Assembly: GCA_964422865.1 (NCBI GenBank)
Contig: CAYRCU010000007.1
Span: 1-42,039, forward strand
Source of the DNA: CAYRCU01 sp964422865
GTDB lineage: Bacteria; Patescibacteriota; Microgenomatia; UBA8517
Length of the DNA stretch: 42,039 bases
Direction of reading: 5' to 3'
Part shown: positions 16,753 to 26,162 of the stretch, one piece after another
How the letters are laid out: each line of letters begins with the position of its first letter
Position numbering within the stretch: the stretch's first letter is position 1
Notes under the pieces: model-generated
Databases searched by the model: none
Told to the model about the DNA's origin: nothing
What the model saw: the letters and a program-made list of their open reading frames with translations, nothing else
Translations under genes and position numbers: made by a program

Positions 16753-18726
16753 CTAGGAGGTCTTTTTAAGCAACAGTTCTTTGGCTGTGAGGTGGGATTT
16801 TTTGATTAGATCTGCGTTTTCCCAGGAGGCGATTTTTAGCTCCGGAATTCCACTTTGTTTAAGACCAAATATTTCTCCCGGGCCGCGGAGTTTGAGATCC
16901 AGCTCTGCAAGTCTGAATCCTGAGTGAGTGGATTTTAGAGCGTTTAGACGGTTTATCGCTCTTGGGGATTTAGAATCGGTAAAAAGGAGACAGTAGGATT
17001 TTTTGTCTCCCCTGCCCACTCTGCCCCTGAGTTGGTGGAGTTGTGCGAGGCCAAATCTGTCTGCGGCTTCGATGATGATTATAGTGGCATTTGGAATATC
17101 GATACCAACTTCTACTATGGGTGTTGAGACGAGGACATCAAACTTTTTATTTTTAAAATTCTTTAGCACACTTTCTTTTTGTGAGGGGCTTAATTTGCCG
17201 TGAAGGAGATTGAGCCTTAGGTTGGGGATAATATTCTTGAGGAGTTTGAATTCTTTCTTGACAGACTTTACTTGAATGAGAGTTTCTGCCGTTGATTCTT
17301 CGATGAGAGGACATATTACAAAGGCTTGGGATTTGTGCTTTTTGATTTCTTCTTCAAGCCACTTGTAGGCTTTGTTTCTTTTTTCCGGTGGCACTATCCA
17401 GGTTGTAACTTTTTTTCGTCCCTTGGGAGACTCTTTAAGGGTTGAAACATCAAGGTCCCCGTAATAGGTGTGGGCGACGGTTCTTGGTATTGGGGTAGCG
17501 GAGAGAGTGAGAATATGTGGTGTGTGTTTTTTGTTTCCTGCCAGAGCGGCAATGTGGCTTCTTTGTCTGACTCCAAACTTGTGTTGTTCATCGATTATTA
17601 CAAGAGCTGAGCCCTTTATTTTTTTAGGACGCTTCAGGAGAGCGTGAGTGCCGACCAAAATATCTGCCTTTTTATTATTTGTTTTTTTTGTTTGAGATGT
17701 GATTGGATCAACACGCACTTTGAAGGGGTTGAGGAGGGATTTTAGGGTGGTGGCGTGCTGGTGAGCAAGGATTTGGGTGGGTGCCAGGAGGATCACTTTA
17801 TGACTGTTTGTGAATGCGGTGAGAGCCGCGATTGCTGCGACGACTGTTTTTCCGCTTCCGACGTCTCCTTGGAGCAGGCGAATCATGGGATATTTTTTTT
17901 TGAGGTCTCCAAGTATCTCGTTTGTTGCTTGCAGCTGGTCTTTTGTAAGTGTGAATGGGAGAGAATTTGTGAAAGACTTTATATCTTTTTCGGAGAAGGT
18001 AAGCTTATAGGTTGAGGTTTTTTCTTTCCATAGTGCCTTTTTTTTGATGGATTTAATTTGGAGAGCGAGGAGTTCGTCGAAGGCCAGGCGAGTTTTACCC
18101 TCTTCAAAATCTTCTGTGGTTTTTGGAAAATGGACTTTTTTGAAGGCATCTTTTAGATCTACAAGGTTATATTTTCTGCGGATTGCTACTGGAAGCGGGT
18201 CGATGAAGCTTGTTTTTTCGAGCGCATCCGTGATGCGACGTCTGAGCCACTTGGAACTTAGCCCGGCAGTTTGGGGATAGATTGGTAAAAGACGGGCGGT
18301 GTGGATCAGTTTTTTTGAGAGCTTTTCATATTCCGGGGAGATGAGAGCAAGATTTCGCCCGAACCAATCTGCTTTTCCTGAAAGAGAAAAACTCTCCCCT
18401 TTTCTGAAAGTGTTTAATAGAAAAGGTTGGTTGAACCAAACAGCCAGAATGTTTTTCTGTTTTGTCTGGATTTCGACTAATTGGATTTTTTTGTTGGTTC
18501 GGGTGTATTGATTTCGGGCTGAAATAACCGTGCCTTGTATGGAGGTTATTTCTCCCGGAGTGATTGGGCCCGGGTTGGAGTAGTCGATGAGACGGTGTGG
18601 GACATGGAGAAGGAGATCTTTTATTGTGTTGATTCCAAGTTTGTTTAGACGAGTTTGATATGCCGGGCCCACGAAGGGGAGAACTTCAACGCTATCTGAG
18701 AGCTTCATTTTAGTAAATGATACCAC
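16753..18726 (-). CDS. recG: ATP-dependent DNA helicase RecG
   Basis: Branch-migration helicase for stalled forks. The N-terminal wedge/OB domain (LPFVGPAYQTRLNKLGI; residues 16-150) is followed by helicase motifs I GDVGSGKTVVA (near 290), II DEQHKFGVRQR (near 378), III LSATPIPRT and VI QLRGRVGRG (near 570). 657 aa, near family length. GTG 18726 directly abuts the stop of the 33-aa gene; ATG 18708 is an alternative start six residues in. AGGTGG overlaps the GTG, so the start choice is uncertain. Confidence 0.96.
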   Translation of the reverse strand: MVSFTKMKLSDSVEVLPFVGPAYQTRLNKLGINTIKDLLLHVPHRLIDYSNPGPITPGEITSIQGTVISARNQYTRTNKKIQLVEIQTKQKNILAVWFNQPFLLNTFRKGESFSLSGKADWFGRNLALISPEYEKLSKKLIHTARLLPIYPQTAGLSSKWLRRRITDALEKTSFIDPLPVAIRRKYNLVDLKDAFKKVHFPKTTEDFEEGKTRLAFDELLALQIKSIKKKALWKEKTSTYKLTFSEKDIKSFTNSLPFTLTKDQLQATNEILGDLKKKYPMIRLLQGDVGSGKTVVAAIAALTAFTNSHKVILLAPTQILAHQHATTLKSLLNPFKVRVDPITSQTKKTNNKKADILVGTHALLKRPKKIKGSALVIIDEQHKFGVRQRSHIAALAGNKKHTPHILTLSATPIPRTVAHTYYGDLDVSTLKESPKGRKKVTTWIVPPEKRNKAYKWLEEEIKKHKSQAFVICPLIEESTAETLIQVKSVKKEFKLLKNIIPNLRLNLLHGKLSPSQKESVLKNFKNKKFDVLVSTPIVEVGIDIPNATIIIIEAADRFGLAQLHQLRGRVGRGDKKSYCLLFTDSKSPRAINRLNALKSTHSGFRLAELDLKLRGPGEIFGLKQSGIPELKIASWENADLIKKSHLTAKELLLKKTS

Positions 18727-18828
18727 CTAGAGATAACTGAGGAACGGGAGAAAGGTTGTGAGGAGCAAACCGAACCCTGCAATGAGAATCAGGATTTTAA
18801 AATATTTTTCTTTTTTCTTTGAAATCAT
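18727..18828 (-). CDS. 33-aa single-span membrane peptide between tyrS and recG
   Basis: ATG 18828 overlaps the tyrS stop by ATGA and the frame ends at TAG 18727, directly before the recG start. The sequence is a lysine-rich head (MISKKKEKYFK), then about 20 hydrophobic residues (ILILIAGFGLLLTTFLPFL), typical of a small N-in membrane peptide. The tight coupling on both sides supports a real gene. No family recognised; function unknown. Confidence 0.6.
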   Translation of the reverse strand: MISKKKEKYFKILILIAGFGLLLTTFLPFLSYL

Positions 18829-19955
18829 GCTACTTTAAAAAAATTCTTTTTTCCAATTTTTATTCTATCACCTTTTTTGACTTTTGCTTGAGGATTTTTT
18901 ATTCTTTTCTCGTTTATATCCACGGCTCCTTCTTTGATCAGACGTTTGGCCTGGGAATTGCTTTTTGTGACCTGTGCGATTGTAGCTAGAAGATCTTCTT
19001 TGGGCTCTATTTTTTCTTCGTATTTTGGCTTTCTTTTTTGGAAAGTGCGCTTAAAGTAAGTCTCTGCGGTTTTGGCTTCTTTGGGGGAATGGATTTGGGA
19101 GACTATTTCGAGGGCTAAAGCTTTTTTTGCTTTCAGAGGATTTGGTGGAATTTGAGAAAGAGGAAGATCGGTTGCCAATTCTGTTGCCAGTTTTATTAAT
19201 GTGTCCGGCAGAGCCATTACTTTTCCGAATATTTCTTCAGGTGGATCGGTGAGGTTTATTGTATTTCCCTCAGTTTTTCCCATTTTTTTACCTGTGGGGT
19301 CGGTGAGAAGTTTTGTGGTGAGAACAAATTTCTCCTTTTTTTTCAAAGATTTCATTAAAGAACGGCCTGCCATCATATTAAAAAGCTGGTCATTTCCGCC
19401 TATTTCAAGATCTACGTCCATGACAACAGAGTCATACCCTTGCATAAGTGGATATAGAAATTCATGCAGGTGGATGGGTTTTTCGTTTTCGAGGCGTTTT
19501 TGAAAGAAATCCCGTTCGAGAAGCTGTTGCACTGTGAAGTTGCTTGCAAGTTCTACTATGTCTGCAAAACTTAAAATGCTGAGCCAGTCTGCATTGAAGC
19601 GGATTTCTGCAGCATTTGATCCTGTGAATTTTAGGATTTTCTCAATTTGTTTTTTGTATGTTTTTGCGTTTTTTAATACTTGCTTGTGAGTAAGCTTGAC
19701 TCTTGTGGCGGATTTGTCTGTTGGGTCGCCGATCATTCCGGTGAAGTCGCCAATAAGAAAAATTACTTTGTGGCCGAGAGCTTGGAATTGGGCCAGTTTC
19801 CGGACACCTATGAGGTGACCTATGTGCAGGTTGGGGCTGCTGGGGTCGAATCCCTGGTAAAGGGTGATTTTGCGCCTTTTCATAAGGGATGCGAGACTCT
19901 TTTTTGAAGGGATAACCTCCTCTACTCCCCTTTCCAGGACTTCTTCAATAGTCAT
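18825..19955 (-). CDS. tyrS: Tyrosyl-tRNA synthetase
   Basis: Class I synthetase charging tRNA-Tyr. From ATG 19955 (376 aa): the HIGH motif is PNLHIGHLIG near residue 43, the tyrosine-site segment YPLMQGYDSVVMDVDLEIGGNDQ near 165, the KMSKS equivalent KMGKT near 225, and a C-terminal S4 RNA-binding domain (SQAKRLIKEGAVDINEKRI). The frame stays open 54 codons further upstream but that part is not conserved and overlaps a structured leader. It is the first gene of the tyrS-recG-rpmF-nusB-rnc-rpsP-khpA run. Confidence 0.96.
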   Translation of the reverse strand: MTIEEVLERGVEEVIPSKKSLASLMKRRKITLYQGFDPSSPNLHIGHLIGVRKLAQFQALGHKVIFLIGDFTGMIGDPTDKSATRVKLTHKQVLKNAKTYKKQIEKILKFTGSNAAEIRFNADWLSILSFADIVELASNFTVQQLLERDFFQKRLENEKPIHLHEFLYPLMQGYDSVVMDVDLEIGGNDQLFNMMAGRSLMKSLKKKEKFVLTTKLLTDPTGKKMGKTEGNTINLTDPPEEIFGKVMALPDTLIKLATELATDLPLSQIPPNPLKAKKALALEIVSQIHSPKEAKTAETYFKRTFQKRKPKYEEKIEPKEDLLATIAQVTKSNSQAKRLIKEGAVDINEKRIKNPQAKVKKGDRIKIGKKNFFKVA

Positions 19956-19965
19956 TGTTAGAAAA

Positions 19966-20117
19966 TATTGTAGCGCAATAATTGAGATAAATGAAGAATG
20001 GTAATAGGTGCAGGAGCACTTTTTGCGTTGGCGCTCCCGCACCAAAAAGACCACGCTTGCACCCGCAAGTTGGGTGGGCGTGAGTATTATTTTATAAAAT
20101 TTGTCGTTTCCGGTCAA
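19966..20117 (-). promoter_or_regulatory. tyrS upstream region: distal promoter, structured leader, possible proximal -10
   Basis: A promoter TTGACC (20117-20112), 17 nt, TAAAAT (20094-20089) would give a leader of about 125 nt. This leader holds two hairpins: CACGC/GCGTG (20082-20078 with 20056-20052) enclosing CTTGC/GCAAG, and a 13-bp stem (20043-20031 with 20019-20007). The 13-bp stem needs two G.U pairs that exist only in the tyrS-direction RNA. A second possible -10, TACAAT, lies 11 nt before the ATG. No T-box consensus is seen, so this is not an obvious T-box. Confidence 0.5.
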
Positions 20118-20160
20118 TTGAAGTGCTTGAAAAAAAGTTTTAATGTTTGTGTGCTTTTGG

Positions 20161-20166
20161 TAGAAT
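20161..20166 (+). promoter_or_regulatory. Extended -10 box before the PBP gene
   Basis: TGG-TAGAAT (20158-20166) is an extended -10; 9 nt (CAGGACTAG) separate it from ATG 20176. No good -35. AGGA lies 4 nt before the ATG, but would sit at the 5' end of the message. Confidence 0.45.
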
Positions 20167-20175
20167 CAGGACTAG

Positions 20176-22764
20176 ATGTGGAAGGATCGTATGAGGAAAA
20201 GGAGGAGGCGCAGTAATTATTCCGGTGCTACCGGGAGGTATGTGAAGTTTACGAAACTTTTGTTTTTTGGGGTGTTGGGACTTGTTGTTTTGGGTGTAGT
20301 CCTCATTTCTTTTTTGGCTTTTACGCTTCCCTCTCCGGATAAAGTGATTCGAAGAGAGGGGTTTTCTACGAAAATACTTGATAGAAATGGGAAGGTTCTT
20401 TATGACATTTTTGTTGACGAGAAACGCACTCCGGTAGAGCTTTCTCAAGTTCCTGAATATCTGAAGCAGGCTACGGTTGCAATAGAGGATAAGAACTTTT
20501 ATAAACACAGAGGTTTTGATTTGACGGCGTATCCAAGGGCCCTTTTTAATATTGTTTTTAGAGGCAAGCTTCAGGGGGGGTCAACTCTTACTCAACAACT
20601 TGTCAAAAATGTTCTCTTGAGTCCTGAGAGAACAATTATCAGAAAGATTAAAGAATTTGTTTTGACTCTTCAGATTGAGAGCAGGTACGGCAAAGATGAA
20701 ATACTTGCGATGTACTTGAATGAGGTTCCTTATGGGGGGACTTCGTGGGGTGTGGAAGCTGCTGCCGAGACATATTTTGGCAAGAAGGTGAAAGATTTGG
20801 ATTTGGTTGAGAGTGTGATTTTAGCGGGGCTTCCCCAGAGGCCTTCGTATTATTCCCCTTATTCAAGTAATCCGAATGCTTATATTGGAAGAGCCGAGCA
20901 GGTGTTGAAGAGAATGCGTGAGGATGGGTATATAACTTCTGAGCAGGAGGAGGCGGCGAGAGAAGCGCTTGATGATGTTGAATTTCAGCCCAGGGGAGTA
21001 AACTTCAAGGCACCGCACTTTGTCCAATATGTTCAGGACATTTTGGTAGATAGGTATGGAGAAAGAGTTGTTGAACAGGGGGGGTTAAGAGTTACTACAA
21101 CGCTTGATCTTGAGCTTCAAGAGGCTGCTCAGGAGATAGTAAGCAGTGAGATTGAGAGAGTGAGAGATCTGAAGATCGGCAACGGTGCGGCGGTGGTTTT
21201 GGACAGTGATACGGGGGAAATTCTGGCAATGGTCGGGAGTAAGGATTTTAGTGCCGATGATTATGACGGACAAGTGAACGTAGCACTGTCCTTGAGACAG
21301 CCTGGGAGCGCTATTAAGCCCATTACTTATGTGGCGGGTTTTAGGAAGGGCTATACTGCTTCTACTCTTTTGATGGATGTGCCAACGGTATTTCCAGGAG
21401 GGGCTAGTGATCCGGAATATAAACCTGAGAATTATGACGGGAAATATAGGGGGCCGGTGCAGGTGCGGTATGCTCTTGCTAATTCTATAAATGTCGCGGC
21501 GGTGAAAATGCTTGCGATGGTGGGGATAAGAGACACTCTTTTGATGGCACATGATATGGGAATTTCCAGCCTTGAGCCCACGGATCAGATGATGAGGCGT
21601 GTTGGCCTTTCTTTGACTTTAGGGGGAGGAGAAGTGAAGTTACTGGAACTGACGGGAGCTTATGGAGCGTTTATGAATGGTGGTTATAGAATTGATCCTG
21701 TGGCGATTTTGAAAGTTGAGGATAGGAACGGTAAGGTTTTGGAGGAGGCTAAACCAAAGCGCGGCAAGAGAGTTCTTTCGGAGGGTGAAGCGTTTTTAAT
21801 AGCTGATATTTTATCCGATAATGAGGCCAGGGCTGAGATTTTTGGTACAAACAGTTTTTTGAATATTCCCGGGTGGGACGTAGCAGTTAAGACCGGAACT
21901 ACAAATGACAAAAGAGACAACTGGGCAGTCGGGGGAAACCCTCATCTGGTAGTTGGAGCGTGGGTTGGCAATAATGACAATTCTCCAATGGGTCAGGTTG
22001 CTTCCGGTGTGAGCGGTGCAACGCCGATATGGAGAAAGATTATTTTGAAGGCATTGGCTGGCAAGCCGAAGGTTGGTTTTGAACGGCCGGACAGCGTGGT
22101 TGAAGTAATGGTGGATAAAGTTTCCGGTTATCGGGAACATGATGGATTTGAGGCGAGAAGTGAATATTTTATTAGGGGGACCGAACCCGGGGAGGATACG
22201 GTTCATTTGAAGCTTAAGGTTTGCAAGGGTGAACACGGACTTGCAACTCCCAGTGATATTGCGAGCGGAAACTACGAGGAAAAGGAATATTTTGTTTTTA
22301 AAGAAGAGGACCCCACTTCCAGTGGGGGGGAAAATAGGTGGCAGGAAGGAATATTGGCTTGGATAGCCGAGCAAGGCGATGAAAGATACAATCCCCCTAC
22401 CGATTATTGTGAGAGTTCAAATAGTGCTCCTTTGAATGTTGAGTTTGAGGACCCTGTGGATGAAAGCAGTAATCTTCCCAATGATTTTACGATTAAGTTC
22501 AGCATAGACTCCGTGCACAAAATAGATTTAGCTGAGCTTTATATTGACGGAGAAAAAATCAGATCTTTTACAGGCAAGCCTTATGAACATGGCGTGAGTC
22601 TTGATGACGGGGTGCATAAGATTCGTGTGGTGGCTTATGATGAGAAAGATAACCAAAGTGATAGAATAATCACCGTTGGTGTGAACGTGTCTTGGGATTC
22701 TACCCCAACTCCTTCTCCTACCCCAACATCCTCCCCTACTCCAACACCAACTCCCACCCCTTGA
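20176..22764 (+). CDS. Class A penicillin-binding protein (PBP1A-type, bifunctional)
   Basis: Membrane-anchored peptidoglycan glycosyltransferase and transpeptidase. A basic N-terminus and one transmembrane helix (about residues 27-50) precede a GT51 domain with EDKNFYKHRGFD (near 104) and GGSTLTQQLVKN (near 135). The transpeptidase has SAIK (near 377), SIN (near 436) and KTGTTNDKRDNWAVG (near 571). Residues about 745-835 resemble an Ig-like Big domain, and the C-terminus is a Thr/Pro-rich tail (PTPSPTPTSSPTPTPTPTP). 862 aa. The tail resembles linkers in the surface protein at 1-1702. It ends 6 nt from the convergent pheT. Confidence 0.95.
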   Translation: MWKDRMRKRRRRSNYSGATGRYVKFTKLLFFGVLGLVVLGVVLISFLAFTLPSPDKVIRREGFSTKILDRNGKVLYDIFVDEKRTPVELSQVPEYLKQATVAIEDKNFYKHRGFDLTAYPRALFNIVFRGKLQGGSTLTQQLVKNVLLSPERTIIRKIKEFVLTLQIESRYGKDEILAMYLNEVPYGGTSWGVEAAAETYFGKKVKDLDLVESVILAGLPQRPSYYSPYSSNPNAYIGRAEQVLKRMREDGYITSEQEEAAREALDDVEFQPRGVNFKAPHFVQYVQDILVDRYGERVVEQGGLRVTTTLDLELQEAAQEIVSSEIERVRDLKIGNGAAVVLDSDTGEILAMVGSKDFSADDYDGQVNVALSLRQPGSAIKPITYVAGFRKGYTASTLLMDVPTVFPGGASDPEYKPENYDGKYRGPVQVRYALANSINVAAVKMLAMVGIRDTLLMAHDMGISSLEPTDQMMRRVGLSLTLGGGEVKLLELTGAYGAFMNGGYRIDPVAILKVEDRNGKVLEEAKPKRGKRVLSEGEAFLIADILSDNEARAEIFGTNSFLNIPGWDVAVKTGTTNDKRDNWAVGGNPHLVVGAWVGNNDNSPMGQVASGVSGATPIWRKIILKALAGKPKVGFERPDSVVEVMVDKVSGYREHDGFEARSEYFIRGTEPGEDTVHLKLKVCKGEHGLATPSDIASGNYEEKEYFVFKEEDPTSSGGENRWQEGILAWIAEQGDERYNPPTDYCESSNSAPLNVEFEDPVDESSNLPNDFTIKFSIDSVHKIDLAELYIDGEKIRSFTGKPYEHGVSLDDGVHKIRVVAYDEKDNQSDRIITVGVNVSWDSTPTPSPTPTSSPTPTPTPTP

Positions 22765-22770
22765 GAAGGT

Positions 22771-24720
22771 TTACGCGTTAACTGAACAGCCGAATTTTGA
22801 CGCGACCTTGTTAATTAAATTGTTTCTGAGTTTTTCCACTTCTGTGTTTGAAAGTGTTTTGTTTGGATGTTGATAAAAGATACGGAATGTGTAATTGCTT
22901 TTGAAAGTGCTGATTAACTTGATTTTTACCACCGCTTTGTTTGATTGAAGCATGAAGTCAATTAAGTTTCCGATGTATGTTTTTGGAGGAACGGTAAGGG
23001 TGAGGTCTTCTATGTGCGCCGGATATGGCGGAGGTTTTTGATAGGACTTTGTTTTGGATGAATTTTGTGAAAGAATGCCGGTGTTAATTTCGTAGACAAT
23101 TAAGTTTGTTTCGTTTTTAATTCCCATGATTCCAATTGTTTGTTTTTTGTTTTTTATAATAAGACCCTGTCCCGGGTTAAATACGGGATTGTCTTTTGGT
23201 GTTATTTGGTATGTTGTTGCGAGCTCTTCAAATAGTTTCTCAAGAACACCTTTTGCTTTTTGAAATGAATATCCTTTGAAGACACCCGAAAGATGAACTG
23301 TTTCTTCGGGAAGATTCTTTTTTCTTGGAAGGTAAACGTTTGACATCTCGTAGATGTGGAATTTTTCTTTCGGGGTGTTGTGCTTTGCGACTTCAATAAG
23401 AGATGGGATGAGACTGGTTCTTAGGTATGCCGTGTCTTTTCCCAGAGGGTTTTTTATTTTGAGTGAGTTTGGGGAGGTTTTGTCCGCTCCTACAAGAGAA
23501 AGGGTGTACACTTCTGTGGATTTAAGTTTGGCCAGGGTGCTTCGAATTTTTCTTTCGAATGCGAAGGGTGTGTTGAGGGGTTTTTGGGGAATTATTCCCG
23601 ACATCATGGTTCCCGGCAGATTGTGGTAGCCGTATATTCTGGCCACTTCTTCTATGACATCTTCGGGGATGGATATGTCTTTTGTTCTGAAAGTGGGAGG
23701 GGTTACGGAGAGCATTTTTTTTGACCATACGACAGAAAATTCCAAGGATGTTAGTATTTTGCTTATTTTTTTCTTTTGAAGAGAGATTCCAAGCTTGTTT
23801 TCTATCAAATCGTGTGGGAGTGTAACTGTTTTTACAGCGGGCTTGCCGGGAAATATGTCGATGATCGGACCTTTTGCCTTTGCTTTACAGACTTTTTCAA
23901 ACAGTTCAATTCCTTTTAAGAGTGCTGTTTCTCCGAGATATGGATCTACACTTTTTTCATTTAATGCAACTGCCATTGTGCGGATTCCTAAACTCATAGA
24001 GGTTTTTCTTATTTGTGCAGGGTCAATATTTTCCAGAAAGAAGAGGATTCTTCTGGTGTTTTTGTTTACGATACTGTTTTTGGTTCCGATGATTCCGGGA
24101 AGATCTATAATCTCTCCATTTTTGTTTGCGATTACAATGTCACCTCCGGGGAGGGTGTATTTTTTATTTTCCAATGAGGTAAGCACTTCTCCTTTTTTTG
24201 ATTTGCGGATAATAAATCCTTTATTGCAGATCAGGTCAAAGTCAAATACGTGTGTGGGGTAGCCGAGCTCGATCATTACGTAGTTTGTTATATCTATTGG
24301 TGCTCCAAGTGAGCGGATTCCTGTAGCTTCAAGCCTTTTTTTCATCCACTCCGGGGTTTGAAAGTTTTCAATATCTTCTATAACTATTCCCATTACTCGG
24401 TGGGTAAATTTGGAGTCAAGATTAATACTGAAGTCGGGAAGTTTTTTGACTTTCTTGCGGCTTTTTAATTTTAGAGGCTTGAGGGCTGCTTTTGTGTTAA
24501 ATTGAGGAAGGATTGCGGCGGCCTCGCGGGCGATTCCCCTGACTGAAGCGGTGTCCACTCTGTTTGTTGTTATCTCTATGTCGTAAATCCAATCTTTATC
24601 AATCTTTTTTATATCTTCGACAGACGGCCCGCAAAGAGAGAGATAGTTGGCAATAGTTTGTGGGGCTGCTTTTGTGTTGAGGTGTTCCAGGAGCCACGAG
24701 TGTGTTATTTGGATATTCAT
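22771..24720 (-). CDS. pheT: Phenylalanyl-tRNA synthetase beta subunit, short form
   Basis: Beta chain of the PheS2PheT2 enzyme. Start MNIQITHSWLLEHLN leads directly into the B3/B4 region (IYDIEITTNRVDTASVRGIAREAAA near 45), so the EMAP/OB tRNA-binding insert at about residues 40-150 of longer PheT proteins is missing. B5 (PEDVIEEVARIYGYHNLP), the catalytic-like core and the C-terminal ferredoxin-fold anticodon-binding domain (last 95 residues) are present. 649 aa versus about 800. It follows pheS by 14 nt. Confidence 0.95.
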   Translation of the reverse strand: MNIQITHSWLLEHLNTKAAPQTIANYLSLCGPSVEDIKKIDKDWIYDIEITTNRVDTASVRGIAREAAAILPQFNTKAALKPLKLKSRKKVKKLPDFSINLDSKFTHRVMGIVIEDIENFQTPEWMKKRLEATGIRSLGAPIDITNYVMIELGYPTHVFDFDLICNKGFIIRKSKKGEVLTSLENKKYTLPGGDIVIANKNGEIIDLPGIIGTKNSIVNKNTRRILFFLENIDPAQIRKTSMSLGIRTMAVALNEKSVDPYLGETALLKGIELFEKVCKAKAKGPIIDIFPGKPAVKTVTLPHDLIENKLGISLQKKKISKILTSLEFSVVWSKKMLSVTPPTFRTKDISIPEDVIEEVARIYGYHNLPGTMMSGIIPQKPLNTPFAFERKIRSTLAKLKSTEVYTLSLVGADKTSPNSLKIKNPLGKDTAYLRTSLIPSLIEVAKHNTPKEKFHIYEMSNVYLPRKKNLPEETVHLSGVFKGYSFQKAKGVLEKLFEELATTYQITPKDNPVFNPGQGLIIKNKKQTIGIMGIKNETNLIVYEINTGILSQNSSKTKSYQKPPPYPAHIEDLTLTVPPKTYIGNLIDFMLQSNKAVVKIKLISTFKSNYTFRIFYQHPNKTLSNTEVEKLRNNLINKVASKFGCSVNA

Positions 24721-24734
24721 ATAAAAAGGATTGC

Positions 24735-25760
24735 TTAAAATTGTGTTAGGTAATCCAGGCTTGTGCCGTAGAGGGTTCTGATGTCGTTTATGCCGATGCC
24801 GCTTTTTAGCATTAAGGCGCGTTCAACTCCCCAGCCAAAGGCGAAGCCTGAGTATTTTTCAGGGTCGATACCTCCTTCTCTGAGAACATTCGGATGCACC
24901 ATCCCCGCACCACCTGTCTCGTGCCATCCGGCTCTGCAGAATTTGCATCCGGTCTTGTTACAATGAACGCAGCTGAAGTCTACTTCAAAAGAGGGCTCTG
25001 TGAATTGAAAGTTGTAGGGTCTTATTCTTGAAATGATACCAGGTCCGTAAAAGCGTTCCGCAAAATAATTAATTATTCCCTTTAGATGAGTTATGTTTAT
25101 ATCTTTATCTATAACCAGTCCCTCAAATTGGTGAAACATGGGAAAATGAGTAGCATCTGATTGGCGACGGTAGCACTTTGAGATGTTTATCATTCTAATG
25201 GGGGGGTTTTTTACACGGTGCATTTCCCTTACTTGGCTTGAGGATGTGTGCGGTGTCAGGAGCATCGGGCCATATTTGGGGTGGTCTTTTTGGTCGACGA
25301 AGAAAGTTTCCCATTCATCGCGAGCGGGGTGGTCTTTGGGAAAGTTTAGTGATTCAAAGGCGAAATAATCCCATTCAACTTCCGGATAGCGAATTCTTGA
25401 GAAACCGATTCCTTCAAAGATTTCTGCGATTTCATCTATGGCTTGGGTTATGAGGTGAGTATGGCCAATTTGGGGTTTAATTCCCGGGAGAGTCGGATCG
25501 AACCAGGCTTTGTGTTTGCTTTTGAGTTTGTTTTCTTGTGATGCGATTTCAGCAAGAAGAGTGGATTTGGTTTCGTTTATTAAAATTCCGCACTCTTTTT
25601 TTTCCCTGGAAGGTAGTTTTGAAATGTTTTTGAATAGCGCTGTCAGCTGGCCGTTTCTTCCAAGGTAGTCCGCGCGAATTTTTTCGAGCTCTTGCTGGTT
25701 TTTGGCGCTGCTTAACCGAGCTATCGCCTGGTTTCTTAGGTTTGTTATTTCATTTTTCAT
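24735..25760 (-). CDS. pheS: Phenylalanyl-tRNA synthetase alpha subunit
   Basis: Catalytic class II subunit. An N-terminal coiled coil (residues 1-85) precedes motif 2 (ISKCYRRQSDATHFPMFHQFEG) and motif 3 (FAFGWGVERALML). A four-cysteine zinc-like knuckle CVHCNKTGCKFC near 265 precedes GWHETGGAGMVHP; this variant occurs in several bacterial lineages. I prefer ATG 25760 (341 aa) because a TGC-TAGAAT -10 box ends 9 nt before it; ATG 25769 directly abuts the -10. Confidence 0.95.
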   Translation of the reverse strand: MKNEITNLRNQAIARLSSAKNQQELEKIRADYLGRNGQLTALFKNISKLPSREKKECGILINETKSTLLAEIASQENKLKSKHKAWFDPTLPGIKPQIGHTHLITQAIDEIAEIFEGIGFSRIRYPEVEWDYFAFESLNFPKDHPARDEWETFFVDQKDHPKYGPMLLTPHTSSSQVREMHRVKNPPIRMINISKCYRRQSDATHFPMFHQFEGLVIDKDINITHLKGIINYFAERFYGPGIISRIRPYNFQFTEPSFEVDFSCVHCNKTGCKFCRAGWHETGGAGMVHPNVLREGGIDPEKYSGFAFGWGVERALMLKSGIGINDIRTLYGTSLDYLTQF

Positions 25761-25769
25761 GCCTGACAT

Positions 25770-25775
25770 ATTCTA
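25770..25775 (-). promoter_or_regulatory. Internal promoter -10 before pheS
   Basis: TGC-TAGAAT (extended -10; box 25775-25770) ends 9 nt before ATG 25760. It may add leaderless transcription of pheST within the thrS operon. Confidence 0.4.
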
Positions 25776-25812
25776 GCAGTATATGTTTTTTGGGAGTAGG
25801 GCTAAAGGGATC

Positions 25813-26160
25813 CTATTTTTTCGGTTTTATTTTGTCGATAATGGCTTTGAAAGTGCTTTGATCGTGAACCACAATTTCTGCAAGGATTTTTCTGTCTAAT
25901 TCGATATGCGCTTTTTTGAGCAAGTTTATTAGACGACTATAGGATAGATCATTTTCTTTTGCTGCCGCGCTGATGCGAATTATCCAGAGTTTTCTTGTGT
26001 CTCTTTTCCTAAGTTTTCTGCCAATGTATGCATATTGACCCGCATGTAAGACGGCCTCTTTTGCAGTTTTTATTCTGCGGCGTGCGGCGTGTTTGAAACC
26101 TTTGGCTTCTTTGAGAGTTTTTCTGTGCCGCCTTGCGGCTTTGGATTTTGTTCTTGCCAT
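25813..26160 (-). CDS. rplT: 50S ribosomal protein L20
   Basis: Basic rRNA-binding protein for early 50S assembly. KSKAARRHRKTLKEAKG, ARRRIKTAKEAVLHAGQYAYIGRKLRKRDTR and LWIIRISAA are diagnostic. 115 aa. It lies 2 nt after rpmI in the conserved infC-rpmI-rplT cluster; in other bacteria L20 represses this operon by binding its mRNA. Confidence 0.97.
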   Translation of the reverse strand: MARTKSKAARRHRKTLKEAKGFKHAARRRIKTAKEAVLHAGQYAYIGRKLRKRDTRKLWIIRISAAAKENDLSYSRLINLLKKAHIELDRKILAEIVVHDQSTFKAIIDKIKPKK

Positions 26161-26162
26161 AC

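Noticed and set aside
19966..20117. T-box riboswitch upstream of tyrS
   Set aside because: The T-box consensus bulge and an antiterminator/terminator pair are missing; only unrelated hairpins are present.
19956..20117. Longer tyrS N-terminus (54 extra residues)
   Set aside because: The extension is not tyrosyl-tRNA-synthetase-like and is encoded by the structured leader and promoter; ATG 19955 starts at the normal family position.
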